Below, in pieces: positions 8,392 through 16,589 of a stretch of DNA of 64,000 bases. Source of the stretch: Galbitalea sp036271795 (GTDB lineage Bacteria > Actinomycetota > Actinomycetes > Actinomycetales > Microbacteriaceae); assembly GCA_036271795.1 (NCBI GenBank), contig DATAZY010000069.1, forward strand, positions 58,077 through 122,076, in the 5' to 3' direction. A program made the translations under genes and the position numbers. Below the pieces are notes generated by a model, which searched no databases, had not been told where the DNA came from, and saw nothing but the letters and a program-made list of their open reading frames with translations. Positions within the stretch are counted from its first letter, which is position 1. Each line of letters opens with the position of its first letter.

Positions 8392-10626
8392 ATGACACCG
8401 CTTTCCGACACCACAAACATCTCCGCGGATGCGACGCGGGCAGCGGGCCGGAGCGCTCATGGTCGCCCACTGTCGCGCCGTCGCTCCCGAGTCGTCACAA
8501 GCGTGATCGCGGCGATGGGCCTCGGCCTCGCGTCCGCCGTCGGTGGAGTCGCGGCGTCGGCATCGGCCGCTTCGGTTGGAACGTACGCCGATCTCGTGAC
8601 CGCGCTCAGTTCCTGTGCGCCCGCCACCACAGTTAGCCTCACCTCCGATATCTCGATGCCGACACAGGACCTGACTGCGTCGTGCGACGCGATCCTGGAT
8701 CTCAATGGGCACACGCTCGCCCTGAATATGCTCACCCTCGCGACCGGCGTGAACTTCGAGGTCACGGATAGCCAGACCGGCGGTGAGCTGGATGCGATCA
8801 ACACCGGGAGCGGGGCGGGCATCCAGACTTCCGGGGCAACCTTCACCATCGACGGCGGCACCATCGATGCGACGGGTGCGCCGGACGCTGCCGGCATCGG
8901 CGGAAGTGACGCCGGTGACTCCGGCGACATCGTCATCAACGCCGGCACAGTGACCGCAACCGCGGGCACGGATTCGGAAATGAACAGCGGCGCGGGCATC
9001 GGTAGCGGCGCCGAGGCACCCACCGAGGACAGCGTCACGATCACCGGCGGCACTGTGACGGCAAACGGCGGAGTGACCGGGGCCGGAATCGGCAGCGGCA
9101 TTGATAGCGGTCTCGGCTCCGTTGTGATCAGCGGCGGCGTGGTCAACGCGACCGCACAATCCGGTCCGGGTATCGGGGTTGGCAATGAAGGCGACGGCAC
9201 CACTGGCACCATCACGATCGGTGGCGGTGCGCACGTCACTGCGACGGCGACGAACGACCTCGGCGGCGCGGGCATCGGGTCAGGCCAGAAGGCATCGATC
9301 GGGACGATCACGATCAACGACAGCACGGTTGTCGCGACTGGAACCTTCGGTGGCGCGGGCATCGGCGGCGGCGTCCTGGGCAGCGCGACATCAATCACGA
9401 TCAACAGCGGCGCAAACGTCACCGCAAACGCGCCAACCGACGCAGAAGCGGGAGTGGCGATTGGCGGGGGCGGCACCGACCCCCATGGACGCCCCCCCGG
9501 TACGGGCGGCGACATCACGATCGCGGACGGCGCCACCGTGACGGTGAACGGACCCGACAACGTGATCGGCAGCATCGTTGGGGTCGGCGGCTGGACGCTG
9601 AGTCTGGCGGGCACTTTGTATGTCCAGACTGGCACTCTCTCCGTGCCTGCCGGAATCACGCCGACTATCACCTCGACCGGCAAGTTGCTCGGCACGCCAG
9701 CTGATCCGACCGGAGGTGGCACCGTCTCCGACGCGGGCGTCTCTGGCGGTGCTGGCGGCATTACCAACCACGGAGCGATCGGCCTGGCAACGGCCAGCGT
9801 CGCATCCACGATCATCGCCAACACCACAGATCACAACTACCTTGTGACGTTCGTTCCGTTGACTGGTCCGGACTCGACGGTGCGCGTCTTTGCCGACAAC
9901 TTCGCGGACGGATACCGCACAGTCCCCGCGACGAGCGACCCGCTCTCTGGCTGGAACACGGCGCCGGACGGCAGCGGTACGTGGCTCACCACCACCACCG
10001 CGCTCACTGCAGACCTGACCGTCTACGAGGTTCACAACGTCGTCGCCGTCGCGCCACTGAACGCAACCGCCACCGCGGGCGACACCACGACCTACAGCGC
10101 GACGACCGACGGCGTCACCGACACGTCCGGAGTCGTCGTGACCAGCAATGATCCGACGGATGTCATCACCGGTCTTAATGTGGTCGCGACGAAAGCCGGC
10201 GCCCACACCATCACGGTGACCGTGAACGGCGTGCCGTCCGTGACTACTCTCACGGTAGTTGCCGGCCCTGCGGACTCGGTCGCCATCACGGCCCCGGCTC
10301 CCACCGTTGGGCAGGGCAAGAGTCTTACCTTCGCAGTGACCGCAGCCGACCAGTTCGGCAACCCGGTCGACGCCAGCTCGGCCGTCCTGTCCAGTAGCAT
10401 GCCGACGGATGTCATCAATGGCCTCACTGTCACCTTCCCCCACGCCAGTCCGCACACGATCACAGCGACGCTGGGAGCGTTCACGTCATCGGTGACCGTG
10501 CAGGTGATTCCGACTGCCGTCGCCGTCACTGGCGTTGATACAGAACCCACTCTCGGCCTCGGCCTCGGTGCGTTGCTGCTCGGCGGCCTGGTGCTGCTCC
10601 TTGGTCGACGACGCCAGCGTTCGTAG
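8392..10626 (+). CDS. cell-surface beta-helix protein with LAxTG-like anchor
   Basis: A 744-aa secreted protein. Residues 1-34 form a long, Arg-rich n-region, followed by a hydrophobic core and probable cleavage near residue 60 (ASASAA). Residues about 95-400 are repeats of about 25-30 aa built on GAGIGSG...ITI-GG-VTATA, a pattern of right-handed beta-helix adhesins. Two Ig-like modules follow (about 535-700). The tail has AVTGVD, a hydrophobic segment and RRRQRS, which resembles the actinobacterial LAxTG sortase signal with L replaced by V. The ATG at 8392 is chosen because it gives a normal signal peptide. It lies between two halves of an IS481 transposase. Role in adhesion or carbohydrate binding is a guess. 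Confidence 0.85.
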   Translation: MTPLSDTTNISADATRAAGRSAHGRPLSRRRSRVVTSVIAAMGLGLASAVGGVAASASAASVGTYADLVTALSSCAPATTVSLTSDISMPTQDLTASCDAILDLNGHTLALNMLTLATGVNFEVTDSQTGGELDAINTGSGAGIQTSGATFTIDGGTIDATGAPDAAGIGGSDAGDSGDIVINAGTVTATAGTDSEMNSGAGIGSGAEAPTEDSVTITGGTVTANGGVTGAGIGSGIDSGLGSVVISGGVVNATAQSGPGIGVGNEGDGTTGTITIGGGAHVTATATNDLGGAGIGSGQKASIGTITINDSTVVATGTFGGAGIGGGVLGSATSITINSGANVTANAPTDAEAGVAIGGGGTDPHGRPPGTGGDITIADGATVTVNGPDNVIGSIVGVGGWTLSLAGTLYVQTGTLSVPAGITPTITSTGKLLGTPADPTGGGTVSDAGVSGGAGGITNHGAIGLATASVASTIIANTTDHNYLVTFVPLTGPDSTVRVFADNFADGYRTVPATSDPLSGWNTAPDGSGTWLTTTTALTADLTVYEVHNVVAVAPLNATATAGDTTTYSATTDGVTDTSGVVVTSNDPTDVITGLNVVATKAGAHTITVTVNGVPSVTTLTVVAGPADSVAITAPAPTVGQGKSLTFAVTAADQFGNPVDASSAVLSSSMPTDVINGLTVTFPHASPHTITATLGAFTSSVTVQVIPTAVAVTGVDTEPTLGLGLGALLLGGLVLLLGRRRQRS

Positions 10627-10683
10627 CGCGCGAGGGCGACTGGAGCTCACCGACTCAAGCTGGCATGGGACCTGGAGCCTATC

Positions 10684-11010
10684 GGGCAAGAAATAGGCCG
10701 ATCTCACTACGGCACCTAGCCTCGACTGCACAACGATTATTCCAACGCTCAGAGCGCCTCTCCAGCAATCCGCTAGTGCGGCCCGCAGCTTCAGCCAACC
10801 GCCGAGGACTACTCGCTGGTCTTTGCGTTCCAGGATCCAAAGCGCCAGCCCGACCATCCTCGGAAGCTCGCTTTCTGATCGCGTAAAACGCCTTTGGGGG
10901 GAGATGCTGTGCTCCGCGCAGAACGTCGAGACAGTGGCCCGCGGAGAATCGGGCGGCCATTGGGTTATCGCGAGACGCACACGAGGATCAACAGGTTCAG
11001 CAGCAGTCGT
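10684..11010 (-). pseudogene. IS481-family transposase, N-terminal part (frameshifted)
   Basis: On the minus strand the sequence reads VDPRVRLAITQWP, then STFCAEHSIS, and after a frame change in a run of six C, KAFYAIRKRASEDGRAGAL and RRLAEAAGR. This is the helix-turn-helix start of IS481 transposases of the VRLAI-QWP type. It stops at a TAG near 10684 and lacks the catalytic domain, which occurs in the same orientation at 7259-8238. The frameshift shows it is dead. Confidence 0.75.
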
Positions 11011-11049
11011 GCCTTAAACAATGAGGGGAAGTCTCACCACCAACTGATG

Positions 11050-11104
11050 CGGAATGGTTACCGATCTATTGATGCAGAAGTGTCAGCGATGTCCCCGTGA
11101 TACA
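11050..11104 (-). repeat. right terminal repeats of the IS481-type element
   Basis: Read on the minus strand from 11104: TGTATCACGG, then GACATCGCTGACACTTC, then a second weaker unit with ATCGGTAAC. These match the left-end units at 7156-7231 in inverted orientation and lie just outside the transposase N-terminal fragment. Confidence 0.65.
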
Positions 11105-11152
11105 TAACAAACCTGAGAGTCGCGCCGAGTCCCGAAAACAGCCAAAAAGAAC

Positions 11153-11231
11153 TCCCGCTCCCAGTAGAAGCCTGGAAGCGGGACAGTGGCTCCGACGGGC
11201 GTCGATCCCGTAACCTCTCGATTTTTAGTCG
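11153..11231 (-). repeat. tRNA-Phe 3'-half plus terminator, copy A (att-like)
   Basis: These 79 bases match 32958-33036 with three mismatches. They comprise 45 bases of the tRNA-Phe 3' half, from the anticodon stem to the discriminator base, and the tRNA terminator behind it. The similarity stops at the anticodon stem, where tyrosine integrases commonly cross over. No functional tRNA can be made here. Confidence 0.85.
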
Positions 11232-11298
11232 GCCCGCTGGACGGGAACACCTCAAACTGACCTCCCGCACGCACCGACAGCCGGGCGTGATGAAGGGC

Positions 11299-12132
11299 TC
11301 ACGCCCGGCTGTCCGCCAAAACGTACGCACGGAGTGCTTCGCGAACGGGAGAGCCCGCCTCGGAGCAATAGGTGACCAACTGCTGCCCGGTCTCGGCGAT
11401 GCGCAGCATCTCGCACTCGAAAAAAAAGTCGCCGCGACCGGGGATCGTCAGCTTCTTCAGGACTGTCGGGCGGCTGTCGGGTTCTCGTGCCTCCCAGATC
11501 CGCTGGAACCTGGGCGAGGTTGCGGTCAGTTCGGCCGTGAGGAGCTCGATCTCCTCGAACCCGGGATAGCGCAGAAACGACGACCGAAGGTCGGAGGCAA
11601 CCACCTGTGCGAACTCGACGGCGGAAGCGTCCTGCCAGTGCGGGTGGTCGTCGGGAGCACGGAACATCCAGCGGGCGAGGTTACGTTCACCCTCCGGCAT
11701 CTCGAGCAGCTCACCGATGAAATAGCCCGCGAGGTCGTTCCAGGCGACGACGTTCCACGCCGCATCGACCACATACGCGGGCACCTCGGGCATGTTGCCC
11801 AGCAGAAACCGCACCGCCTTCGACACGGATTTCGTTGGCCTATCCGTATTCGGGGCGACATCCCCGGCCAAACGAAACAGATACTCTCGCTCATCGCGGG
11901 ACAGCATCAGCGCCCGTGCCAATGCCGAAAGCACCTGGGCGGACGGCTTGGACCCGCGCGCCTGCTCAAGCTTGATGTAGTAGTCGATCGATATCCCGGC
12001 CAACTGGGCGACCTCTTGTCGCCGAAGCCCCGGGGTGCGTCGATGAATCCCTGAGGGCAAAGCCACATCTCCCGGAAGTAGCTTCGCGCGTTGCGCGCGA
12101 AGGTATTCGCCCAACTCGCTGTTCGCACCCAT
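11299..12132 (-). CDS. XRE-family transcriptional regulator with MmyB-like ligand domain
   Basis: A 277-aa regulator. Residues about 6-75 are a helix-turn-helix (LGEYLRAQRAKL, then RRTPGLRRQEVAQLAGIS and YYIKLEQARG), typical of the actinobacterial group that binds next to short-chain dehydrogenases. The rest matches the MmyB-like C-terminal domain, thought to bind a small fatty-acid-like ligand (family knowledge). It is divergent from the SDR gene at 12234 with about 100 bases between, so it probably represses that gene. Length is normal. Confidence 0.9.
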   Translation of the reverse strand: MGANSELGEYLRAQRAKLLPGDVALPSGIHRRTPGLRRQEVAQLAGISIDYYIKLEQARGSKPSAQVLSALARALMLSRDEREYLFRLAGDVAPNTDRPTKSVSKAVRFLLGNMPEVPAYVVDAAWNVVAWNDLAGYFIGELLEMPEGERNLARWMFRAPDDHPHWQDASAVEFAQVVASDLRSSFLRYPGFEEIELLTAELTATSPRFQRIWEAREPDSRPTVLKKLTIPGRGDFFFECEMLRIAETGQQLVTYCSEAGSPVREALRAYVLADSRA

Positions 12133-12233
12133 CTACCCAGTGTCCTCCCTCAGCAGCTAGTGAAGGAGGTACGAACACTGCCAGTGCAAACCGGCCCTCC
12201 CCCGCCCGGACACAACCGTCCAATGCTATAAGC

Positions 12234-12974
12234 ATGAAGAAAATTGCACTGATCACTGGAGCCAACAAGGGCATCGGCCTCGAAACCGCACGTCAACTCG
12301 CCGAGAACGAATTCAGCGTACTGATCGGCTCGCGTTCCATCGAGCGCGGAGAAGCCGCCGCTTCTCAGCTTCGCCAGGCCGGACTCGATGCCGTCGCGAT
12401 TGAGCTCGACGTCAGCAACGACGAATCAATCGAGGAGGCAGCCAACCGAATCACCAAAGAATTCGACCACCTCGACGTACTGGTCAACAACGCCGGCATC
12501 TACGCACCCACCACCCCCGCCATCACAACGCGGGAAGTTATGCGCGAACTTTTCGAGACAAACGTCTTCGGCGTCGTCGCCGTCACCAACGCCATGCTGC
12601 CGCTGCTGCGGAAGTCAGACGCCGGGCGAATCGTGAACGTCTCCAGCGAGGTCGCGTCACTCACCATCGCCAGCGACCCCGATAATGTCATGTACGAGAT
12701 GACCGACATGGCCTACCAGACCTCGAAGACCGCAGTGAACATGATCACCGTCATGTACGCGAAATCCCTCCGGGAATCCGGCATCAAAGTCAACGCCGCG
12801 ATCCCGGGTTATGTGAAGACAGATTTCAACGGCAACACCGGCTACCGCAGCGCGGCCGACGGCGCCACGGCCAGCGTCGAGCTGGCTCTCCTAGCGAAGG
12901 ATGGTCCGACCGGCGAATACCGCGGAACAGTTGGCGCAAGCAAGCCGGGCGAGCATACCGTCGCGCCCTGGTGA
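12234..12974 (+). CDS. short-chain dehydrogenase/reductase
   Basis: A 246-aa classical SDR. The cofactor motif is TGANKGIG (residues about 8-15), the structural motif NNAG is present, and the catalytic Y and K are in MAYQTSKTAVN. An unusually polar insertion precedes the catalytic tyrosine. It is divergent from an MmyB-like regulator, a common pairing in Actinobacteria. Substrate is unknown; carbonyl reduction with NADPH is likely. Confidence 0.92.
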   Translation: MKKIALITGANKGIGLETARQLAENEFSVLIGSRSIERGEAAASQLRQAGLDAVAIELDVSNDESIEEAANRITKEFDHLDVLVNNAGIYAPTTPAITTREVMRELFETNVFGVVAVTNAMLPLLRKSDAGRIVNVSSEVASLTIASDPDNVMYEMTDMAYQTSKTAVNMITVMYAKSLRESGIKVNAAIPGYVKTDFNGNTGYRSAADGATASVELALLAKDGPTGEYRGTVGASKPGEHTVAPW

Positions 12975-12996
12975 CCCAGAACAGAAATCACATCCG

Positions 12997-13824
12997 TCAG
13001 ATTGATTCTCCTTTGGTGCGAAATACGGGCCAGCACACTTCGGTGTAGTGGTCGGGTTCGGTGCCTGCTTCGCTTGAGCTCACGACGTAGTGCTCCCGGA
13101 TGGGTCCATCCACCCCGATCTCTTGTTCTGCGACCAATGTCCCGAGTGCGCCGTAGGTCTGGTCCAGGTCGCTAATTGCCCCGTGGTGCACGGTGACTGC
13201 CAACTCTGCGCCGGGAATCTCGATCAGCTTCGCCCGGCCGGAGGGGGTGGGCATATCTGCCACCGGGATGAAGGCGACCACCTCGCCAAGTTCGTCCTCG
13301 AAGAACTGATTCGAATACAGTGCACCGTCCGACCCCGCTCGGACGGCCGAGGATGAAGCGAGCACTCGATGCAGTTCTTCAAGGGCGCTGACCCACCAGG
13401 CGCCCAGGTCGTTCATGCGTACCGGCTCGGATATCGCGATCGCCATGGTCGCACCCATTGCCCGGTACTCGACGGTGATCGGCGTGCGTGGCTGCTCGAG
13501 GAGGGCGCGCAACGAAGCCACCGTCTGCTGGGTTTGCCGGAGGGCCGACTCCATGTGCTCGAGGTGCGCGATGATCAACTTGTTTCGAACTAACGCATCC
13601 GGGGTGTGAAGTACCTCCTTGAGTTGTTCGAGCGGCATGTCGAGGTCACGGAACCGCCGTATCGCCTGACCCAGCGGGACCTGAGGGACCTCGTAATAGC
13701 GATATCCCGTGCCCGGATCGATGTCTGCAGGCTCGAGGAGTCCCAGGTCGTGGTAGCGGCGTAGCGATTTCACGCTTAGACGGGTCATCCGTGAGAAGTC
13801 GCCGATCGACAGTCGAATTGTCAT
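12997..13824 (-). CDS. MerR-family regulator with GyrI-like effector domain
   Basis: A 275-aa regulator from the ATG at 13824: winged helix at residues about 3-70 (LSIGDFSRMTRLSVKSLRRYH, then GLLEPADIDPGTGYRYY), a coiled-coil helix around 75-110, and a C-terminal GyrI-like small-molecule pocket as in BmrR. It faces an oxidoreductase and two VOC proteins across a region with two dyad promoters. Its own promoter places the transcript start near an in-frame upstream ATG at 13926, so a leaderless form with 34 extra residues is possible. MerR proteins of this type activate by twisting 19-bp spacer promoters (family knowledge). Confidence 0.9.
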   Translation of the reverse strand: MTIRLSIGDFSRMTRLSVKSLRRYHDLGLLEPADIDPGTGYRYYEVPQVPLGQAIRRFRDLDMPLEQLKEVLHTPDALVRNKLIIAHLEHMESALRQTQQTVASLRALLEQPRTPITVEYRAMGATMAIAISEPVRMNDLGAWWVSALEELHRVLASSSAVRAGSDGALYSNQFFEDELGEVVAFIPVADMPTPSGRAKLIEIPGAELAVTVHHGAISDLDQTYGALGTLVAEQEIGVDGPIREHYVVSSSEAGTEPDHYTEVCWPVFRTKGESI

Positions 13825-13932
13825 GTCGCCAGTCTGCCCCGACCAGGGCACGGCTCGGGTAACGGATGAAGCTCTCTGCGACGAGGTGGCGAAGCGTCCG
13901 CCTGCCGGGAATCTGATGTCGGTCATGTTGCA

Positions 13933-13963
13933 AGCCTCGACCCTCCCCGAGGGGGAGAGTCAA
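13933..13963 (-). promoter_or_regulatory. MerR-type promoter of the regulator gene
   Basis: On the minus strand TTGACT (13963-13958), a 19-base spacer and GAGGCT (13938-13933). The spacer holds the dyad CTCCCCCTCGGGGAG. The long spacer filled by a palindrome is the layout recognised by MerR activators. The predicted transcript start, near 13926, coincides with an ATG, so translation could be leaderless. Confidence 0.65.
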
Positions 13964-14001
13964 GCCGTCCTCGATGCCGGACGGAGTGGTCGATTTACGG
14001 C

Positions 14002-14032
14002 TTGACCCTCCCGCCGAGGGAGGGTCCAACCT
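14002..14032 (+). promoter_or_regulatory. MerR-type promoter of the oxidoreductase-VOC operon
   Basis: TTGACC (14002-14007), a 19-base spacer containing the dyad CCCTCCCGCCGAGGGAGGG, then CAACCT (14027-14032) as a weak -10. It faces away from the merR gene and leads into the operon starting at 14122. The dyad closely resembles the one in the opposite promoter, so the same protein should bind both. Confidence 0.65.
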
Positions 14033-14121
14033 AGCCAAGTAGCCGACCGGCGACAGGGGCAGCACAGCAAGGCTGAGCCCGCTACCGGCCCCATATGAAC
14101 CAGGAAAAAGGATCTGAAACC

Positions 14122-15105
14122 ATGACCAATAACACAGAACAGCAAATGAACGCACTCGTTATGCAGGCTGGAGGGGAGCAGGCGCAGGCGTTGGTCGTTC
14201 GTTCAGAGCCGGTGCCGGTACCGGTGCCGGGCGAGGTGCTCGTCGAGGTGCGTGCCTCGGGGGTGAACCCTCTCGACGTCGTCATCGCCGCAGGCCTGCT
14301 CGGGTCGCCGCTGCCGATGGTCCCCGGCATTGACTTTGCCGGTGTCGTCGTCTCGTATGGTGACCTCAAAGGCCAGGAGGTGTGGGGCAGTCAGGCATAT
14401 CTGGGCTGGCAGCGACCGGGCGCACATGCGCAATTCGTCGCTCTTCCCGAGTCATGGCTGTCACGTAAGCCCGAGCGCCTCACGATGACCGAAGCCGGCG
14501 CCGTCGGCCGACCGTATATCGCTGCCTGGCAGGCCGTGATCAACATGATGGAACTCGAGCCGGGAGAGACGATCCTGATCACAGGCGGCGCCGGCCTGGT
14601 CGGCCAGGCCGCCACGGCCATCGCCCACTGGCGTGGCGCGAGGCCCATCGTTGCCGATAGGCGCAAGCCCGAGGGAGCCCGGGACTTCATCGACACCGGA
14701 TCGCAAGACCTCAGCACCGCAGCACTTGAGCTCACCGCCGGTCGCGGCGTCGACATGGTGCTCGACACGATCGGCGGAGCGCTCTTCGAGTCCGCTGTCA
14801 AAAGCCTCCGATTTGGTGGCCGGATGACCGGAATCCATTCTCATGAGCGGGTCGACTTCGACCCATCGGAGATTTACGACCATGACCGACACATCATGGG
14901 ACTCGCCAGCGTCTTCATCGACGGAGCCGACGGGGCAAAGATCTTCGACCAACTTGTTCCGCTCTTCGACCGCGGCCTGCTGACACCTCCCACGGTAAAG
15001 ACCTGGACGCTTGAGAACAGCGTTGAGGCCTATCAGACGGTGAAGGACGGGACGGCAGGCATCAAGCAGGTGCTGTTGCCGTTCGCCGGCGCAAACGGAA
15101 ATTAA
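14122..15105 (+). CDS. NADP-dependent zinc-free alcohol dehydrogenase/quinone reductase
   Basis: A medium-chain reductase of about 327 residues with a GroES-like N-terminal half and a Rossmann half (ITGGAGLVGQAA). It lacks the catalytic-zinc cysteine pattern, as in quinone oxidoreductases. The ATG at 14122 is preceded by AAAAGGAT at good distance; an upstream ATG at 14095 would add nine residues. It is first in an operon with two VOC proteins driven by a MerR-type promoter, which suggests a response to an electrophile or xenobiotic (inference). Confidence 0.88.
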   Translation: MTNNTEQQMNALVMQAGGEQAQALVVRSEPVPVPVPGEVLVEVRASGVNPLDVVIAAGLLGSPLPMVPGIDFAGVVVSYGDLKGQEVWGSQAYLGWQRPGAHAQFVALPESWLSRKPERLTMTEAGAVGRPYIAAWQAVINMMELEPGETILITGGAGLVGQAATAIAHWRGARPIVADRRKPEGARDFIDTGSQDLSTAALELTAGRGVDMVLDTIGGALFESAVKSLRFGGRMTGIHSHERVDFDPSEIYDHDRHIMGLASVFIDGADGAKIFDQLVPLFDRGLLTPPTVKTWTLENSVEAYQTVKDGTAGIKQVLLPFAGANGN

Positions 15106-15114
15106 AGGAGAGCC

Positions 15115-15477
15115 ATGACGAACCGGCTGTTTGCATTGGCTTTTGACTGCGCGGACGCCGCCGTCGTTGGCGGCTTCTGGGCGCAGGCGATCGGCCAGGA
15201 TCTCGATCCGGGCGCGGGTAAAGAATTCGCGTCCATCGGGCTGCGCGGCACCCGCCGGACCGGGTCGCGCTGGTGCTTCATTCAGGTCCTCGAAGGAAAG
15301 TCTGCGAAGAACCGGGTTCACCCGGACCTGATTACTGCGGATCTCGAGGCGGAGGTCGGGCGACTCATCGGACTCGGGGCGACCCGGAAGCAGGAAACCA
15401 AGACAGAGCGCAAGCGCTGGGCCACCCTGCTGGATCCCGAAGGCAACGAATTCGACGTGATCGCCGTAGCCGCGTAA
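15115..15477 (+). CDS. VOC-family (glyoxalase-like) protein
   Basis: A 120-aa single-module vicinal oxygen chelate protein. It starts NRLFALAFDCAD and ends with the fold's LLDPEGNEFDV strand. The segment FIQVLEGKSAKNRVH is typical of small actinobacterial glyoxalase-like proteins. AAAGGAG stands 5 bases before the ATG, and the gene begins 9 bases after the oxidoreductase. Function may be detoxification or binding of a small ligand; the exact reaction is unknown. Confidence 0.88.
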   Translation: MTNRLFALAFDCADAAVVGGFWAQAIGQDLDPGAGKEFASIGLRGTRRTGSRWCFIQVLEGKSAKNRVHPDLITADLEAEVGRLIGLGATRKQETKTERKRWATLLDPEGNEFDVIAVAA

Positions 15478-15545
15478 GAACACGCTCCCAGGAAATAACA
15501 CCCGGGCCCGTCCAGCCGGACGGGCCCCATCGAAAGGAATCAATT

Positions 15546-15923
15546 ATGACAAGCACTGCCAACCTGTTTTTCGCATCCGTCAACATCGGCTGCGCCGATC
15601 CCACCGCCCTGGCGACCTTCTGGGGTAAAGTCCTCGGTCGCCCGGTGACCCCAGGCGTGACTGCGCCTGAGGTCATGACGGTCGGCACCACCGACCCGGA
15701 CAGCCGACCTCAGATGGTCTTCCACCCAGCCCCGGAGGCTGAGAGGGTCATTGGCGGGTTCGTTCCCACCCTGCTCACCGACGACCACGACCAGGAGAGC
15801 AAACGACTGATCGGTCTCGGCGCCAAGCTGGTCAACGAGGCATACCTGCCGCCAATCCGACTCACCGTGTTCGCCGACCCGGAGGGCAACCGGTTCCAAC
15901 TGGCAACCGTCGAGCCCCGCTAG
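15546..15923 (+). CDS. VOC-family (glyoxalase-like) protein
   Basis: A 125-aa VOC protein of the same type as its neighbour (LFFASVNIGCADPTALATFW, and FADPEGNRFQLATV at the end). The ATG at 15546 has AAAGGAA upstream. It is the last gene of the MerR-controlled operon, and a strong hairpin follows directly. The two adjacent VOC genes are diverged rather than a recent duplication. Confidence 0.88.
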   Translation: MTSTANLFFASVNIGCADPTALATFWGKVLGRPVTPGVTAPEVMTVGTTDPDSRPQMVFHPAPEAERVIGGFVPTLLTDDHDQESKRLIGLGAKLVNEAYLPPIRLTVFADPEGNRFQLATVEPR

Positions 15924-15926
15924 GGC

Positions 15927-15958
15927 GGGCGGGCGTGAGCAATGGCCCACGCCCGCCC
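15927..15958 (+). terminator. terminator of the oxidoreductase-VOC operon
   Basis: GGGCGGGCGTG (15927-15937) and CACGCCCGCCC (15948-15958) form a perfect 11-bp stem with a 10-base loop just after the stop codon. There is no long T-run, so termination may be factor-assisted. Confidence 0.6.
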
Positions 15959-16275
15959 TTCCGAAACCTGGACTTACCCTGCAGATTGCGTCCGTTCCGA
16001 CGTTTATACGATGCCCTGTTGTTCGAGAGTCGCCGGCAACATGTGGAGTTACGTGGTGCGGACACCCGATAATTCTTGACGCACGCAATAGTGGTTTAGC
16101 GGGTTCAACCTGCGACCGGTGGACCGACAAATGTAGTCAAGGGATACTCAAGACCCAGCTATTTCGCGGCTGACCTGTTGTGATCTAGTCGAGTTGTAGT
16201 CAATGCGCCGCGCTCGTCCTCGAAAATTCGCGCAACAGGAAGCGTAAATAAGCTGGTCAAAGGCTATTTACGTGT
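15959..16275. other. intergenic stretch at a module boundary
   Basis: No gene, RNA or clear promoter could be supported. Base composition looks less GC-rich than the flanks (sequences such as GGAAGCGTAAATAAGC), as often near integration sites. Confidence 0.4.
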
Positions 16276-16322
16276 AGTGGCTCCGACGGGCGTCGATCCC
16301 GTGACCTCTCGATTTTCAGTCG
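16276..16322 (-). repeat. tRNA-Phe 3'-half, copy B (att-like)
   Basis: These 47 bases are identical to 32990-33036 inside and just beyond the intact tRNA-Phe gene. The match ends at the anticodon stem, as in copy A. After the match, copies A and B both continue with GCC where the intact gene has AAC. The tRNA terminator is not conserved here, unlike in copy A. Confidence 0.88.
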
Positions 16323-16589
16323 GCCGGGAGCCAAGCGGGCGAGATCACAATGTGCCCAGATCCCTTTGTTTGCGTGGAATTCTGAGCCCTGAAGGCTCAG
16401 CGAGATTGCCTGTGGATGTCTTCGGTTGTGGCCAGGATGTGGTCAAGGATGTCCGTGAGATTTAGACAACGAATGGTCATACTCCTGACGGGTCGCGATG
16501 GGTTCGTTTTCTACCGAGCTGCAATCTAATCCAGAGGATCTGTGCTGAAAGCACAATGACTGACTGATGCGAGCAGTAGCTGCAGGGCG
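16323..16589. other. stretch between att-like copy B and the importer
   Basis: I see no integrase, RNA gene or convincing coding sequence. A short open frame from 16277 runs across the tRNA copy and is not a gene. Confidence 0.4.

Larger units (their letters stand above)
7156..11104. mobile_element. decayed IS481-type element carrying an internal surface-protein gene
   Basis: Both ends begin with TGT and carry tandem copies of a motif like ACATCGGTAACACTTC in opposite orientation (7156-7231 and about 11050-11104). Reading on the minus strand, the N-terminal part of an IS481 transposase lies at the right (about 11010-10684) and its C-terminal part at the left (about 8238-7259). The 2.4 kb between them holds the gene at 8392-10626, so the element is almost 4 kb instead of the usual 1.0-1.4 kb. 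The fragments and ends are seen; a single split element is the simplest explanation but two different copies are possible. No target duplication is obvious. Confidence 0.65.

Noticed and set aside
8640..9480. Internal DNA repeats of the surface gene as a phase-variable minisatellite
   Set aside because: The repeat is at protein level (GAGIGSG pattern); the DNA units are too diverged for slippage.
8457..9827. 456-codon open frame on the minus strand
   Set aside because: It lies opposite the surface-protein gene; the Pro/Ala/Val-rich translation is the expected shadow of GC-rich Gly/Thr repeats, with no start signal.
9391..10455. 354-codon minus-strand open frame inside the surface gene region
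   Set aside because: Another shadow frame; composition is low-complexity Arg/Gly and no known domain is seen.
14461..15543. 360-codon open frame on the minus strand
   Set aside because: Opposite the oxidoreductase and first VOC gene, which have proper ribosome sites and conserved folds.
16277..16465. Short plus-strand ORF starting in the tRNA-Phe copy B
   Set aside because: It begins inside the att-like repeat and its translation resembles no protein.
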